Shown: positions 1-11,047, numbered from the stretch's first letter. The stretch is 64,000 nucleotides of DNA from Shewanella sp. HN-41 (GCF_000217915.1 NZ_AFOZ01000031.1:101963-165962); one strand, 5' to 3'. The notes: generated by a model not told the origin, from the letters alone. Made by a program: numbers and translations.

Positions 1-142
1 CCTGACCAAATTCGTGAAACAACATCATGGCGCCGGGTTTACGGTAAGCTGAGCCTTGAATCGCCGTGATCACCGCCAACACCCAAGCGTCATCTGCCAG
101 CGGTAACCAATGCTCTAGTAAATCTTCGATTTGGTGATCCAT
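1..142 (-). CDS. XdhC/CoxI-family protein, N-terminal fragment
   Basis: The gene runs off the left edge of the window, so only about 47 N-terminal residues are visible, starting MDHQIEDLLEHW. The segment GSAYRKPGAMML is the conserved N-terminal motif of the XdhC/CoxI family. These proteins help insert or sulfurate the molybdenum cofactor of xanthine dehydrogenase-type enzymes. The ATG at 142 has GGAG eight bases upstream. The molybdoenzyme it would serve is outside the window. The family call rests on one short motif; the exact role cannot be judged. Confidence 0.7.
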   Translation of the reverse strand, partial: MDHQIEDLLEHWLPLADDAWVLAVITAIQGSAYRKPGAMMLFHEFGQ

Positions 143-390
143 CCGCAGGGCTCCGCTGGGTGATAAATGTTTAAGAAGGGGTAAATCATCTTTAAATTAA
201 ACCTCGTATCGCTTAGGCACAATAATGAGGCTGTTGCAGTAACACGTTAGCAAAGACGTTTCTATTTTGATAGGGGCAATAGTTTACAAAAAGTGTCGCA
301 TTAGAAATTGCTGAATGAATTGGACGGGAATTGACATCCGTGTCGTATTAGAGGGCTGTTAGGTTTATCTTCGCACTGGGTAAAGGCAAA

Positions 391-2130
391 TTAGAACTGA
401 TATTCCCCCGCCTTAGTGCGCAACATTTGGGATTGATTGTCGAGGCTAATGGAAGTCGATTCAATCTGTTCGATGATTTGTGATACCTCACGGGAGTTAT
501 CGCGGATCACCACCAGACTCGTCGCAATTTCTTTGGATACTAATGATTGCTCCTCGGTTGACGTCGCCACTTGAGAATTGATCCCATGGATAGCGGCCGT
601 GCTATGGCGAATATCCTCAAATACTGTCACTATGCGTTGTAACTCTGTGCTGGCCTTTTGCATTAACGTCGCAGCTTGAGTCACCGATGTGCCCACTTGA
701 TTGGTGCGACTTTGCAGACTGGCGACGATATCATCGATTTCCTTAGTGGAATCTTGGGTACGCTGGGCTAACGAACGCACTTCATCTGCCACCACCGCGA
801 AGCCTCGCCCTTGTTCCCCCGCTCTCGCAGCCTCAATCGCCGCATTCAGTGCCAGTAAATTGGTTTGTTCTGCAATGGCCTTAATGACACCGAGTACATT
901 ACTGACTTGCGTACTTTGACTGACCAGATGCTGCATAGACTCCTGAGTATTAGTGAACTCAGTTTCTAGCACTGTCATAGCACTCAGTGCCTCGGCAACG
1001 GTTTGCTGACCAACACCCACGTGGGTCTCATTCTCCGCAGCGCGCATTTCAGCATTAGAGGTACTCTCGCTCACATGCACTAAGGTGGTGGTCATTTCCT
1101 CCATTGCACTGGCGCTGGCATCGAGTTCTTTCGCCACCCGATTTGAGCTTTCCCGTGAAACTTGAATTGATGTTTTTGTCTGTTTTGCTAATTCGGCGAC
1201 CTCCTTCGCAATGCCATCTGTCGTGGAGAGAGAACTGGCAAGTGAGGCAATAAACAAATTGATTTGACTAACAATTTCGCCTATTTCACCTTGGGTCGAG
1301 ACCGAAATCCGCCGAGCAAGATTTTTTGAATGCTGGATATCGAGCAACTCCCTACAGGTTTGTACTATCGGTGTAACAATCCGGCTTTTAACGATAAAAA
1401 ATCCACCAACAGCGACTAAAATCACAATGAACAATACCAGTTGTGACCAATTCAACGCGGCATGGAGCAAGTCTAGCCTATTGTTCACTTCGCTCTCGGT
1501 ACGTTTATCCAGCGCCGTAAAAAATTCATCTATGGGCTGCATGATCTTGGCTTTTTCTCTATGGTATTGATCGCTATGTAGTAGTTCCCTCGCCATGGCG
1601 AGATCAGGTTCTCCTTTTATACTGTAGGTTTGGGTATTAGGGTCCATAAAAATGCCTTTAACGGCATTCATGGCTTTCACTTCGAGGGCGACTAACGCAT
1701 CTGAATTTTGTTGGGCTTGTTCGAGGTAACGAAATTCTTCATCTGAGAAACCAAGGGATTGCATTTGGGTCTTTATCGCAACTCTGGAACCATCGTGCTT
1801 TGGCTTATCACCATAATTAAGCACTAAGTCCCAGTAAATCTGGTGATATTTTTCAGGCCTGGGTTTTTCACCATTTCGAATGGCTAAAATATCCATATAC
1901 ATTTTTTCGTACTTCTCATCACCCGTAACAGCGTAGGTTCGTGCGAACCGGGTGAGGTCATCGGAGCTTTGCCTTAATTCATCGGCGATTTGATAGGACT
2001 GATAACGAATACTGGCTGCATCATTAAAGAGTTCAATTCTAGACTTTACATTAAAACTCAGTAATGCCGTTATCAGCGCACTAGCGACTATGGTTGTAAA
2101 TACCATAGTCATCATTGTTTTTGTTTTCAT
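391..2130 (-). CDS. Methyl-accepting chemotaxis protein
   Basis: Inner-membrane chemoreceptor that passes a signal through CheW to the CheA kinase. About 579 residues. It has a membrane segment at about residues 6-27, a periplasmic sensor region to about 227, a second membrane segment at about 228-248, a HAMP linker at about 249-300 and a long cytoplasmic signalling coiled coil. The conserved hairpin tip is plain at about 418-452 ([19 protein letters not shown]). The sensor region contains [15 protein letters not shown], a type of ligand domain common in Shewanella receptors; the ligand is unknown. A TTG-initiated reading starting at 2160 is open, but ATG 2130 is preceded by TTGAGGAAAGT, a good ribosome binding site, and starts just before the first membrane segment. 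It is a single-gene unit. Confidence 0.95.
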   Translation of the reverse strand: MKTKTMMTMVFTTIVASALITALLSFNVKSRIELFNDAASIRYQSYQIADELRQSSDDLTRFARTYAVTGDEKYEKMYMDILAIRNGEKPRPEKYHQIYWDLVLNYGDKPKHDGSRVAIKTQMQSLGFSDEEFRYLEQAQQNSDALVALEVKAMNAVKGIFMDPNTQTYSIKGEPDLAMARELLHSDQYHREKAKIMQPIDEFFTALDKRTESEVNNRLDLLHAALNWSQLVLFIVILVAVGGFFIVKSRIVTPIVQTCRELLDIQHSKNLARRISVSTQGEIGEIVSQINLFIASLASSLSTTDGIAKEVAELAKQTKTSIQVSRESSNRVAKELDASASAMEEMTTTLVHVSESTSNAEMRAAENETHVGVGQQTVAEALSAMTVLETEFTNTQESMQHLVSQSTQVSNVLGVIKAIAEQTNLLALNAAIEAARAGEQGRGFAVVADEVRSLAQRTQDSTKEIDDIVASLQSRTNQVGTSVTQAATLMQKASTELQRIVTVFEDIRHSTAAIHGINSQVATSTEEQSLVSKEIATSLVVIRDNSREVSQIIEQIESTSISLDNQSQMLRTKAGEYQF

Positions 2131-2377
2131 ACTTTCCTCAATTAAGAGACGGAAGGACAACTTTAAGTCTAGGTGGAAAGTATTAAAACCGAGGGAAAAA
2201 TACAGGAATATTCTTTTAATCTATGTAGTTGCGAGCAATTCTCACTCGCAAAACCATGATAACTTAACGAAATGCTTAGGACATATACCTATCGAGATGC
2301 AATGGTATTCTCGTTAACAAGGCTATGAGTGTGACACAAAAATCGCCGTCACCGCCAAAGGTGTCTGCACGCTTTGA

Positions 2378-3022
2378 TTAGAGCAGTAGCTGATCGGCCA
2401 CAAAAGGATTGTGCTCGCGCTCTTCCCCAAAGGTCGACATAGGACCATGACCCGGAATAAATTCGACATCAGTACCTAAGGGCCACAGTTTTTCGGTGAT
2501 CGAATGAATTAAATCCTGATGATTTGATTGGGGAAAATCGGTACGACCAATGGAGCTTCTGAAGAGAATATCTCCCACCCAAGCCAATTTTGATGGCGCA
2601 GAGTAAAAGGCAATATGCCCAGGTGTATGCCCAGGACAGTGGAGCACTGACAGGGTTTGTTCTCCTAGGGTAACAAGATCACCTTCCTCGAGGTATTGGT
2701 CCGGTTCAAATGCCTCGCAATGGGGAAAACCAAAGTTTTGACTCTGTTTAGGTAAATTATCGATCCAATATTTATCAGCAATATGGGGGCCAATAATGGG
2801 AATATTCTCCGCTTGGGCAAGGGATTTTGCCCCCCCTATATGGTCGATATGCCCGTGGGTCAGAAGGATTTTTTTCAGCGTCAACCCTAGTTTAGCCACC
2901 TCTGCTTGAATGCGATCTATGTTCCCTCCCGGATCGACGACCGCCGCGCATTTGGTTTTCTCACACCAGATCAAACTGCAATTTTGCTGAAAAGGTGTCA
3001 CTGGAATAATTTGATACTTCAT
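2378..3022 (-). CDS. gloC: Metallo-beta-lactamase-fold hydrolase, glyoxalase II type (GloC/YcbL)
   Basis: Cytoplasmic binuclear metal hydrolase, 214 residues, nearly the length of E. coli GloC (YcbL, 215), which hydrolyses S-lactoylglutathione in methylglyoxal detoxification. The metal-binding motif THGHIDH is at residues 55-61. Further ligands lie in HCPGHTPGH, VGDILF and FIPGHGP. The N-terminus MKYQIIPVTPFQQNCSLIWC resembles the E. coli protein closely. The gene stands alone, convergent with nothing and divergent from the iminopeptidase-type gene. Other MBL-fold thioesterases share the motif, so the substrate is inferred from overall similarity. Confidence 0.88.
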   Translation of the reverse strand: MKYQIIPVTPFQQNCSLIWCEKTKCAAVVDPGGNIDRIQAEVAKLGLTLKKILLTHGHIDHIGGAKSLAQAENIPIIGPHIADKYWIDNLPKQSQNFGFPHCEAFEPDQYLEEGDLVTLGEQTLSVLHCPGHTPGHIAFYSAPSKLAWVGDILFRSSIGRTDFPQSNHQDLIHSITEKLWPLGTDVEFIPGHGPMSTFGEEREHNPFVADQLLL

Positions 3023-3202
3023 TGCTTCAATCTCGTGTTATCCATAGGCGATAGATTACGCTAAGAGGCTCATCATGGCTCAATTTTTTCAAATTAAAAT
3101 TGATCTTAACCAAAGCCTAATCAAAAAGTTCCAACTTGCAGGAACAGGGCTTTTGTATACAATCTGCCAATATCCCCAAAGCCATCCCTTAGAGGTTGAT
3201 TG

Positions 3203-4492
3203 ATGAAACCCGATATTGTTCTTGCTGGTGTGCTTGCCAAAAAACATACCTTTACCCTACCCCTCGATTATCAGCATCCGATCGCCACCCAAATTAAAGT
3301 TTTTGCCAGAGAACTCTGTAGCACTGAAAATAAAGATAAAAAGCTTCCCTACTTAGTGTTCTTCCAAGGCGGCCCAGGGTTTGCCGCCATGCGTCCCGCC
3401 AGTAATAGTGGTTGGATCCGCCGCGCACTAAAAGAATATCGAGTACTACTGCTCGATCAGCGCGGCACAGGATTATCGACACCGATTAATTACCAGAGCC
3501 TTAAACATTTAACCCCCATAGAACAGGCGCAATACCTCGGCCACTTTAGAGCCGACAATATCATTCGTGATGCAGAAGCCATTCGAGCCCAGCTTTGCCC
3601 CGCCGATAAATGGGCGATTCTCGGCCAAAGTTTTGGGGGATTTTGCGTTTTGCATTATCTGAGTGCTGTCCCTAAAGGCGTGAGTGAAGCCTATATCACA
3701 GGGGGGATTCCATCTTTAACCCGTCACAGTGATGAGGTGTATCAAGCTACCTATCAACGTGTGCTCGCAAAAAACAACGCTTTCTTCCAGCGGTTTCACG
3801 ATGCCCAACATTTAGTCACACGCTTAGCGAAGCACTTAATTGACAATGAAGTGTATTTAGCCACGGGGGAACGTCTCACCGTTGAAATGTTGCAACTGCT
3901 TGGCATTAACTTAGGCATGGAGCAAGGTCCCGAGTCTGTCTATTATCTGCTAGAGCAAGCCCTGATCAATACCCCCTCTGGTATAGAAGTTAATCCATTA
4001 TTTTTAAATCATTTTTGCCAACTACTCGACTATAACACTAACCCGATTTTTGCCCTGCTACACGAGGCCATCTATTGCCAGCAGAGCGCATCCCAGTGGG
4101 CGGCGCACAGGGTAAGACAAGCATTTCCCGCCTTTAACTACCAAGTCGGTAAGCCTTTCCTTTTCACTGGCGAAATGATTTACCCTTGGATGTTCGACCA
4201 ATTTAGCCACCTCAGGCCACTCAAAGCCGCGGCAGAAATTCTGGCCAGCAAATCCGACTGGCCAGCGCTGTATAATCTTGAGCAACTGAGCCATAACCGT
4301 GTGCCCGTTGCTGCCGCCATTTACAGCGAGGATATGTTTGTCGAAATGCAATACAGCCTGGAGTCCGCCCAGCAAATCGGCCAGCTAAAATATTGGCTCA
4401 CATCGGAATATGAACATAATGGGATCCGCATGGATGGCGAGCGGATTTTAGATAAACTGATCAGTTTGAATCGGGGTGAACTCTTAAGATAA
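3203..4492 (+). CDS. Alpha/beta hydrolase, proline iminopeptidase type (S33)
   Basis: Probable cytoplasmic aminopeptidase that removes N-terminal proline, or a related S33 hydrolase; 429 residues. The oxyanion-hole segment is FFQGGPGF (residues 53-60), a variant of the family HGGPG. DQRGTG follows at 85-90 and the nucleophile elbow GQSFGG has the serine at 143. The acid and base residues are expected near the C-terminus, where YEHNGIRMDG (the His) is visible. No signal peptide. ATG 3203 follows AGAGG at a proper distance; a TTG one codon earlier is also in frame. A strong intrinsic terminator lies 100 bases downstream, so the gene is probably transcribed alone. Confidence 0.88.
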   Translation: MKPDIVLAGVLAKKHTFTLPLDYQHPIATQIKVFARELCSTENKDKKLPYLVFFQGGPGFAAMRPASNSGWIRRALKEYRVLLLDQRGTGLSTPINYQSLKHLTPIEQAQYLGHFRADNIIRDAEAIRAQLCPADKWAILGQSFGGFCVLHYLSAVPKGVSEAYITGGIPSLTRHSDEVYQATYQRVLAKNNAFFQRFHDAQHLVTRLAKHLIDNEVYLATGERLTVEMLQLLGINLGMEQGPESVYYLLEQALINTPSGIEVNPLFLNHFCQLLDYNTNPIFALLHEAIYCQQSASQWAAHRVRQAFPAFNYQVGKPFLFTGEMIYPWMFDQFSHLRPLKAAAEILASKSDWPALYNLEQLSHNRVPVAAAIYSEDMFVEMQYSLESAQQIGQLKYWLTSEYEHNGIRMDGERILDKLISLNRGELLR

Positions 4493-4591
4493 ATGTTAAT
4501 TTTAAGGGTTAATTAAGTTAACGCTGACATTATAAACCTGCTCCTCATCTATTGAGTGATTTTGGCTAGTTTCAACGACCTATTTCCGTAT

Positions 4592-4621
4592 GAGTAAACC
4601 GTTTTGGTTTACTCTTTTTTT
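4592..4621 (+). terminator. Rho-independent terminator
   Basis: The stem GAGTAAACC pairs with GGTTTACTC around a five-base loop and is followed by seven T residues. It ends the iminopeptidase transcript and lies just before the convergent topB stop codon. Confidence 0.8.
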
Positions 4622-4696
4622 ACCAAAATTTATGGCTATTTCCAGCTATTGTTTAATGGCCGGAAATTCCCCTAAAACCAATGACACTCGTGCCTA

Positions 4697-6814
4697 TCAA
4701 ACCTCAGCAGCCACTTTGCGTGTTCGACTCCGAGTCCCTGAACTCGCACTCGACTTTTTCGCACTGCTACTTGTCGTTGTACTTGTTTTAGCGGTACTTG
4801 CCGTGCCAGTGCGTTTTGCAGAGCTAGAGGCTTTACGGTAAGGCGACTTGCGATAACCAGATTTATTCCCAGCCGTTTTACGATAACCTTGGCCTTTTAA
4901 ACCATTCAGCGCTGTTGGCAGTTGTTCCCCCGCATTCTGGATAAGTGTCGATAATGTGCCGAGCAGTGGCTGCATAAAGGCTTGATAGGAGGTTTCTTTA
5001 TGGCAAATGCCATTCAAGCTTGCCTCCCAAAGCGCCGTCATATCTGGCGTAGTCGCGCTCGCCGGCAGACTGTTGATTAACCCCTTACCCACATCTGTCG
5101 AGACGATGGATTTACCTAAGCGTTGTAAAAAACCACGTTTAAACAACAGTTCAATGATACCCGCACGGGTAGCTTCAGTGCCTAATCCATCGGTTTCTTT
5201 GAGAATTTTACGGATCTCAGGGTCGGTCACATAACGGCTGATCCCCGTCATGGCACTGAGTAAGGTGGCATCGGTAAAGGCTTTCGGTGGCTGGGTATTT
5301 TTCTCCAGCAATTCGCCTCGAGTACAATGCAAAGCCTGCCCCAATTTCAGAGGCGGTAACTGGCCGATAAACTCATCACTATCCTCATCGTCCTTGCCAG
5401 TACTTCCCTGCGTTGACTCGTTGCCACTCGTCTTACTGCCATTAGGCTCTTGGCGGGCAAAGAGTTGTTTCCAGCCTAGGGACTGATCCTGGCGTGCCTT
5501 AGTATTAAATAAGCCACCCTCGATAGTCACTTGCACTGTGGTTTCACTGTAACAATAGGCCGGATAAAACTGGGCTAAGTACTGGCGGACAATATGCAGG
5601 TAAAGTTGCTTTTCTCGCAGGCTTAAGCTCGATAGATTAGCGGTTTTCTCGGTGGGGACTATGGCATGGTGGGCATCCACTTTCTTATCATCCCACGCCT
5701 TAGATTTAAGCTGGGGATCGGGCACATCAGCACCTTGCAATAACTCGCCAGCACCCAGACTCACCGCCCTGAGCACCGCTGGTGCGAGCTTATGTTGCTC
5801 TAAGGGTAAATAACGGCTGTCGGAGCGCGGATAGGTAATAAGTTTATGGCGTTCGTATAAGCTCTGGCAGGTATCGAGCACGTCTTTAGCGCTCATGCCA
5901 AAACGTTTCGCCGCATCAATTTGTAATGCAGATAAACTGTAGGGTAAAGGCGGATGTTGTTTCTTATCCTTAGAGGCCAATTGCGTCACTAAGGCGGGTT
6001 TATTACTGATGCGACTCACCACATTTTGCGCTAACCCTCTGGCTAACACTCGTCCTTCTTCATCCATGTACGGCAGGCAGGCTTCGCTGGGTTGCCACTT
6101 GGCACTGAAGGTTTCCTGCTTTTCTGTTGCCAAATGGGCCAACACTTCATAGAAAGGTTTAGATTGAAAATTAGCAATCTCTTCATCACGGCGGACCACT
6201 AGCCCGAGTAAAGGAGTTTGCACTCGGCCGACGGACAACACGCCTTGATAGCCGACCTTTTTACCTTGAATGGTATAAGCGCGGGTCATATTCATGCCGT
6301 AGAGCCAATCGGCGCGGCTACGGGCTAAGGCCGAGGTAGACAAAGGAATAAACTCACGATTACTACGAAGTTGGGTTAATGCCCGTTTTACAGCCTGTGG
6401 GTTTAAGTCGCTGATCAATAAACGCTGGGTTTGATGTAATTTATCGCCAGTCACCCCAAGATAGGCTATCACTTCATCGACCAACAGCTGGCCTTCGCGG
6501 TCTGGATCGCCCGCATTAACGAGTGTATTGGCTTGTTTTACTAGCTTTTTTAACACTGAGAGTTGACTGCGGGTCGCCGCCTTTGGTTTTAGTTGCCATT
6601 TGTCCGGCACTATTGGTAAATGTTCAAATTTCCAAGACTTATATTCTGGGTTGTAGGCATCGGGCTGCGCCTGTTCGAGCAAATGACCGACACACCAAGA
6701 CACACAATCGCCATTGGCAGCTTCGATAAATCCATCGCCTTTTTTATGGGGTTTAGGCAATACATCGGCAATGGCCCGCCCTAGGCTAGGTTTTTCTGCG
6801 ATATAGAGGATCAT
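4697..6814 (-). CDS. topB: DNA topoisomerase III
   Basis: Type IA topoisomerase that cuts and reseals one DNA strand and resolves replication and recombination intermediates; 705 residues. The TOPRIM domain starts at once with [13 protein letters not shown] (Glu7) and has the metal motif DPDREGQ at 103-109. The catalytic tyrosine is in [12 protein letters not shown] (Tyr328). An acidic Gly/Ser-rich insertion follows at about 455-480. The end is a basic Ser/Thr/Lys tail of about 60 residues, with no cysteine zinc fingers. ATG 6814 was chosen because the conserved TOPRIM strand begins there; a GTG five codons upstream is in frame but adds nothing conserved. Monocistronic, convergent with the preceding hydrolase. 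Confidence 0.96.
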   Translation of the reverse strand: MILYIAEKPSLGRAIADVLPKPHKKGDGFIEAANGDCVSWCVGHLLEQAQPDAYNPEYKSWKFEHLPIVPDKWQLKPKAATRSQLSVLKKLVKQANTLVNAGDPDREGQLLVDEVIAYLGVTGDKLHQTQRLLISDLNPQAVKRALTQLRSNREFIPLSTSALARSRADWLYGMNMTRAYTIQGKKVGYQGVLSVGRVQTPLLGLVVRRDEEIANFQSKPFYEVLAHLATEKQETFSAKWQPSEACLPYMDEEGRVLARGLAQNVVSRISNKPALVTQLASKDKKQHPPLPYSLSALQIDAAKRFGMSAKDVLDTCQSLYERHKLITYPRSDSRYLPLEQHKLAPAVLRAVSLGAGELLQGADVPDPQLKSKAWDDKKVDAHHAIVPTEKTANLSSLSLREKQLYLHIVRQYLAQFYPAYCYSETTVQVTIEGGLFNTKARQDQSLGWKQLFARQEPNGSKTSGNESTQGSTGKDDEDSDEFIGQLPPLKLGQALHCTRGELLEKNTQPPKAFTDATLLSAMTGISRYVTDPEIRKILKETDGLGTEATRAGIIELLFKRGFLQRLGKSIVSTDVGKGLINSLPASATTPDMTALWEASLNGICHKETSYQAFMQPLLGTLSTLIQNAGEQLPTALNGLKGQGYRKTAGNKSGYRKSPYRKASSSAKRTGTASTAKTSTTTSSSAKKSSASSGTRSRTRKVAAEV

Positions 6815-7254
6815 ACAAACACCAAACACTGGATATAATTACAGTGTAATTTAGCCCAAAGCTCCTTAGAGTGCAAATACCAATATGGCTTCCTTCATCT
6901 ATGCTCACGGCGATGTACAGATCCAATGGCTAACAATGCTCAACAACTCGAACATAGCATGGCAAGCTATCGCTTAATCGGGTTAGTTGGACTCTGGATG
7001 CGGCTCTGGTTTATCGGACAAATAAGCTGGATTGTAGAAAATGATTCTGCTCAGAGCACAAATCAATTCCCAAACACAGAATTATCAAATATTTAACACT
7101 TTTGACTATGAAGCAACTCAAAAAATAGTTATGTTGAGTACCTTGAACGTTGGCAAAAGCGTTAATCGTCAATCAATGCCACTTCTTCCAATAAATTTTA
7201 AACCCGTAAATCTAAAAACTCTGCCAAAACAACAGAATAAAGGAGTTGGTGTAT
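6815..7254. other. 440-base divergent intergenic region, topB / symporter
   Basis: No gene with convincing coding character is seen here. A 73-codon open frame at 7041-7262 runs into the symporter start and has no good ribosome binding site, so I left it out. The region must hold promoters for both flanking genes. AGCS symporter genes are often controlled by glycine riboswitches; I looked for the GGAGAG and GGGGCAA blocks and did not find them. Confidence 0.5.
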
Positions 7255-8748
7255 ATGAATGAGATTGTCAATGCGATCAATAGTGTCGTTTGGAGCCCTG
7301 CGCTCGTGTTTCTTTGTCTAGGTGTTGGGCTCTATTTCTCCCTTCGCTCCCGATTTCTCCAGTTACGTCATCTCCCCGAAATGATCCGTCTGATGTTTGA
7401 TGGCAAAAGCACCGATGCTGGGGTGTCCTCCTTTCAGGCATTAGCGATGACACTAGCGGGTCGAGTCGGTACAGGGAACATTGCAGGGGTTGCAACTGCG
7501 ATCACTTTTGGTGGTCCCGGGGCCCTATTCTGGATGTGGATGGTGGCATTTCTCGGCGCCAGCTCGGCCTTCGTCGAATCCACCTTAGGCCAAGTCTACA
7601 AAGAAAAAATTAATGGCGAATACCGTGGCGGACCGGCTTTTTATATCGAAAAAGGCTTAGGCATGCAATGGTATGCTTGGGTCTTTGCCATTGCGACCAT
7701 TTTTGCCTGCGGGATCCTATTACCCGGAGTGCAAGCCAACTCCATTGGCTCGAGCTTGAAAACCGCTTTCGATATCGATCCTAATGTCACCGCGGCAATA
7801 TTGGCTATGCTGCTCGGGTTTATCATTTTTGGTGGTGTAAAGCGTATAGCCCACTTTGCTAGTACCGTCGTCCCCTTTATGGCGCTGGGTTATATCATTG
7901 TTGCCTGCGTGATCATTGCACTGAACATCGGCCAACTCCCCAACATTCTCTGGTTAATTATCAAAAGTGCTTTTGGCTTTGATGCGGGCTTTGGTGCCAT
8001 TTTAGGGCTAGCCATTATGTGGGGGGTAAAGCGCGGTATTTATTCTAACGAAGCTGGCCAAGGTACAGCACCACACGCCTCCTCTGCAGCGGCGGTAAGC
8101 CACCCCGCAAAACAAGGGTTAGTACAGGCATTCTCAGTGTACATTGACACTCTATTTGTGTGCTCTGCCACAGGTTTTATGCTGCTTATCACTGGCCTTT
8201 ACAATGTACAAGGGCCTGACGGTGTGGCGCTCTACACTGGTATTGCCGGCGTTGCTGCGGGTCCTGGCTATGTACAAACGGCAATGGAAAGTATGATGCC
8301 AGGGTTTGGTAATATGTTTGTAGCAGTTGCCCTGTTCTTCTTTGCCTTTACCACTATTGTGGCTTACTACTATATTGCCGAGACTAACATTGTCTATATC
8401 AATCGTAAGGTGAATCGTCCTTGGCTAACGGTTGTGCTCAAGGTCGCCTTAATGAGTTCAACCGTATACGGCACAGTAAAAACAGCGGATCTGGCTTGGG
8501 GATTAGGTGATATAGGTGTCGGCCTGATGGCTTGGCTCAACATTGTCGCCATTATCCTATTGCAAAAAACCGCTTTTACTTGCCTTAAGGATTATGAATC
8601 ACAACAGAGCCAAGGGATTGAGCCCCTGTTTGATCCAGAAAAGCTCGGTATTAAGAATGCAGATTACTGGGTCGAACGTAAAAATGCGGCTGAAATTCTG
8701 CCAGTGCAAACACCCCAAACGACAGAGACCAATCGCCACATCTCATAG
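7255..8748 (+). CDS. Sodium:alanine/glycine symporter, AGCS family
   Basis: Inner-membrane carrier that takes up alanine or glycine with sodium; 497 residues with about ten to twelve hydrophobic segments. Family motifs are clear: GRVGTGNIAGVATAI in the N-terminal half, and GIYSNEAGQGTAPHASSAAA followed by HPAKQGLVQ. ATG 7255 has AGGAG nine bases upstream; in-frame TTG and GTG codons lie in that spacer and are unlikely starts. A bidirectional terminator follows and separates it from convergent purF. The final 25 residues are hydrophilic and unlike the family core, and an insertion-sequence-end-like 16-mer lies two bases after the stop codon. Confidence 0.95.
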   Translation: MNEIVNAINSVVWSPALVFLCLGVGLYFSLRSRFLQLRHLPEMIRLMFDGKSTDAGVSSFQALAMTLAGRVGTGNIAGVATAITFGGPGALFWMWMVAFLGASSAFVESTLGQVYKEKINGEYRGGPAFYIEKGLGMQWYAWVFAIATIFACGILLPGVQANSIGSSLKTAFDIDPNVTAAILAMLLGFIIFGGVKRIAHFASTVVPFMALGYIIVACVIIALNIGQLPNILWLIIKSAFGFDAGFGAILGLAIMWGVKRGIYSNEAGQGTAPHASSAAAVSHPAKQGLVQAFSVYIDTLFVCSATGFMLLITGLYNVQGPDGVALYTGIAGVAAGPGYVQTAMESMMPGFGNMFVAVALFFFAFTTIVAYYYIAETNIVYINRKVNRPWLTVVLKVALMSSTVYGTVKTADLAWGLGDIGVGLMAWLNIVAIILLQKTAFTCLKDYESQQSQGIEPLFDPEKLGIKNADYWVERKNAAEILPVQTPQTTETNRHIS

Positions 8749-8750
8749 CG

Positions 8751-8766
8751 ATTTAGGACGGGTCAA
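8751..8766 (-). repeat. 16-base match to the terminus of the insertion sequence at 63.85 kb
   Basis: Read on the minus strand, this stretch is TTGACCCGTCCTAAAT. That is identical over 16 bases to 63850-63865, the left end of the IS3-type element at the window edge. Its orientation is that of the outward end of a right terminus. Homology stops after these 16 bases on both sides, so it is at most a footprint of a lost element, beginning two bases after the symporter stop codon. Confidence 0.5.
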
Positions 8767-8775
8767 AAGCCAAAT

Positions 8776-8807
8776 AAAAAGGCCAGTGATTTCTCACTGG
8801 CCTTTTT
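8776..8807. terminator. Bidirectional rho-independent terminator
   Basis: AAAAAGGCCAGTGA pairs with TCACTGGCCTTTTT around a four-base loop. The symmetric A and T tracts let it work for the rightward symporter transcript and for the leftward purF transcript. Confidence 0.9.
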
Positions 8808-8826
8808 ATTTATAGCCCGCGGACCA

Positions 8827-10341
8827 TTATGGATGACAGACGTTGTGCAGTTCTAGGTTAGTGCCTATATCTTTGTTACGGTCTGCTTTGGCATCGTCGT
8901 TACGCAATTGCGTTAAATGATCCAAATACGCTTGATCTACGTCGTTAGTGATGTAATGACCATCGAACACTGAGGTTTCAAAACGTTTAATCTCAGGATT
9001 TTCCATTCTAACCGCTTCAATTAAGTCGGTTAAATTTTGGAAAATAATACCATCGGCACCAATTAACTTGGCGATTTCATCGGCATCACGGCCATGGGCG
9101 ATCAACTCGTTTGACGTTGGCATATCGATACCATACACGTTCGGGAAACGAATTTCCGGCGCGGCAGAGGCAAAGTACACTTTCTTGGCACCGGCTTCAC
9201 GGGCCATCTCGATGATCTGCTCAGACGTCGTACCACGCACGATTGAGTCATCCACCAGCAACACATTTTTGCCTTTAAATTCAGTGTTAATTGCATTCAA
9301 CTTGCGACGTACTGACTTCTTACGTTCCTGTTGACCGGGCATGATAAAGGTACGGCCAATATAACGGTTTTTCACGAAACCTTGGCGATACGGTAAGTCC
9401 ATACAACGGGCAATTTCTAGCGCGATATCGCAAGAAGTTTCAGGAATAGGGATCACCACGTCGATGTCGTGGTCGTACCATTCTTTCTTAATCTTCTCGC
9501 CAAGCTTAGCGCCCATGTTGACGCGACTGGCATAAACAGACACTTTATCGATCGTCGAATCTGGACGGGCAAAATAAACGAATTCGAAGATACAAGGTGC
9601 ATAGCTAGGTTCTGCCGCGCATTGACGGGTATACAGCTGGCCATCAATTGACACATAAATGGCTTCACCTGGTGCCACATCACGCATCACTTCAAAACCG
9701 ACGGCATCGAGTGCCACGCTTTCAGAAGCGACCATGTATTCAGTGCCCGTTGGCGTTTCGTGCTTACCTAACACCAGGGGGCGAATACCGAAGGGGTCAC
9801 GGAACGCGACTAGGCCTTGGCCAATAATCATAGCAACAACCGCGTAGGCACCACGAGCTTGCTGGTGTACGTTAGCGACCGCATCGAACACTTCTTCCGA
9901 CGACAAGGTCAAGCTAGTGGTTTTTTGCAGTTCGTCCGCCAGCAGGTTAAGCAAGACTTCAGAATCCGAAGTGGTGTTCACATGGCGACGTTTTTTGATC
10001 AGCCCTTCGGCTAATTCAACTGTGTTGGTTAAGTTGCCGTTATGGGCTAACGAAATCCCAAATGGCGAGTTAACATAGAAAGGCTGCGCTTCTGACGCGC
10101 TTGAACTGCCCGCAGTTGGATAACGTACATGGCCAATACCCGCATTGCCCTGTAGGCGCTGCATATGTTTGACTTCAAATACGTCTTTTACCAAACCGTT
10201 AGCTTTACGTAGTCTGAAAGCACCACGATCAACGGTCACAATACCTGCCGCATCCTGACCTCTGTGCTGGAGCACTGTCAGTGCATCATAAATGGTCTGA
10301 TTAACCGATGATTGGCCAACTATTCCGACGATACCACACAT
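8827..10341 (-). CDS. purF: Amidophosphoribosyltransferase
   Basis: First committed enzyme of purine synthesis: PRPP plus glutamine gives phosphoribosylamine. Cytoplasmic, 504 residues against 505 in E. coli. The Ntn-type glutaminase domain begins MCGIVGI, with Cys2 as the nucleophile freed by removal of Met1. HRGQDAAGI follows at about 26-34. The C-terminal phosphoribosyltransferase domain has the PRPP-binding motif [14 protein letters not shown]. It is the last gene of the leftward pdxB-to-purF series and lies next to cvpA, as in E. coli. A 217-base gap separates it from cvpA, so it may have its own promoter. I saw no clear PurR operator. Confidence 0.98.
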   Translation of the reverse strand: MCGIVGIVGQSSVNQTIYDALTVLQHRGQDAAGIVTVDRGAFRLRKANGLVKDVFEVKHMQRLQGNAGIGHVRYPTAGSSSASEAQPFYVNSPFGISLAHNGNLTNTVELAEGLIKKRRHVNTTSDSEVLLNLLADELQKTTSLTLSSEEVFDAVANVHQQARGAYAVVAMIIGQGLVAFRDPFGIRPLVLGKHETPTGTEYMVASESVALDAVGFEVMRDVAPGEAIYVSIDGQLYTRQCAAEPSYAPCIFEFVYFARPDSTIDKVSVYASRVNMGAKLGEKIKKEWYDHDIDVVIPIPETSCDIALEIARCMDLPYRQGFVKNRYIGRTFIMPGQQERKKSVRRKLNAINTEFKGKNVLLVDDSIVRGTTSEQIIEMAREAGAKKVYFASAAPEIRFPNVYGIDMPTSNELIAHGRDADEIAKLIGADGIIFQNLTDLIEAVRMENPEIKRFETSVFDGHYITNDVDQAYLDHLTQLRNDDAKADRNKDIGTNLELHNVCHP

Positions 10342-10558
10342 GGGTAAGCTTCCTCATTGTAAGATGTTCTATGCCCTTTCATGTTGAAATATAAGTAAAA
10401 AATGAAATAACTTCCCAGATCTTACCCTGGTCAGATTTCACCTTATTTGAGTACTGTTCAGACCTTGTTGTCCACTCACCTTAACAAGGCGAGCGATGTC
10501 GAAGAAACCTAAACAAACACACTTCTATTTCATCACTTAGGATAAATGTATTTTCTTT

Positions 10559-11047
10559 TTATAGTTTGGGTACAAAGCTGGAGGTGTTTTCCAAATAGTT
10601 AAAAAACCATTGAATGACAACGCCAAATTCAGGCACTAATACAGAATCCTTCCACCACTGAGCATTGGGAGAACCCGTAAAAGCATCCATAAAAAATAAC
10701 AAGGCACTGACAATGAGCGCCCCTCTAATAGCACCGAAGCACAGACCTAAGAGTCTATCAGTGCCTGATAATCCCGTTTTAACCACGAGTTGCCCTAGGA
10801 TGTAATTGACCAAGGCGCCGAGTATCAAGGTAGTAATGAAAAGAATGGCAATGGAAACCCCATTGCGCAGCATCTCGTCGTTCATCTGTGTTAAGTGAAC
10901 GGCAAGATCTTGATAAAATTGGCTGGCAACAAAGAAAGCCGCAAACCATACCACTAACGACATGGCTTCTTTGGCAAATCCGCGGATCAGACTGATGAGA
11001 GTCGATAATCCGATGACGAATATGATAGCGTAATCAATCCAAACCAT
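10559..11047 (-). CDS. cvpA: CvpA family membrane protein
   Basis: Inner-membrane protein of 162 residues, the same length as E. coli CvpA, first named for colicin V production. Four hydrophobic segments are visible, with the family start [22 protein letters not shown] and the later segment [18 protein letters not shown]. Its biochemical role is not settled; it is linked to envelope stress and bile tolerance in enterics. It lies between dedD and purF in the conserved order. A 114-base gap follows dedD. Confidence 0.93.
   Translation of the reverse strand: MVWIDYAIIFVIGLSTLISLIRGFAKEAMSLVVWFAAFFVASQFYQDLAVHLTQMNDEMLRNGVSIAILFITTLILGALVNYILGQLVVKTGLSGTDRLLGLCFGAIRGALIVSALLFFMDAFTGSPNAQWWKDSVLVPEFGVVIQWFFNYLENTSSFVPKL

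Noticed and set aside
6815..7254. Glycine riboswitch before the AGCS symporter
   Set aside because: Neither the GGAGAG nor the GGGGCAA conserved block is visible in the leader.
7041..7262. 73-codon frame upstream of the symporter
   Set aside because: It overlaps the symporter start and ends just after it; the Shine-Dalgarno in its end belongs to the symporter.
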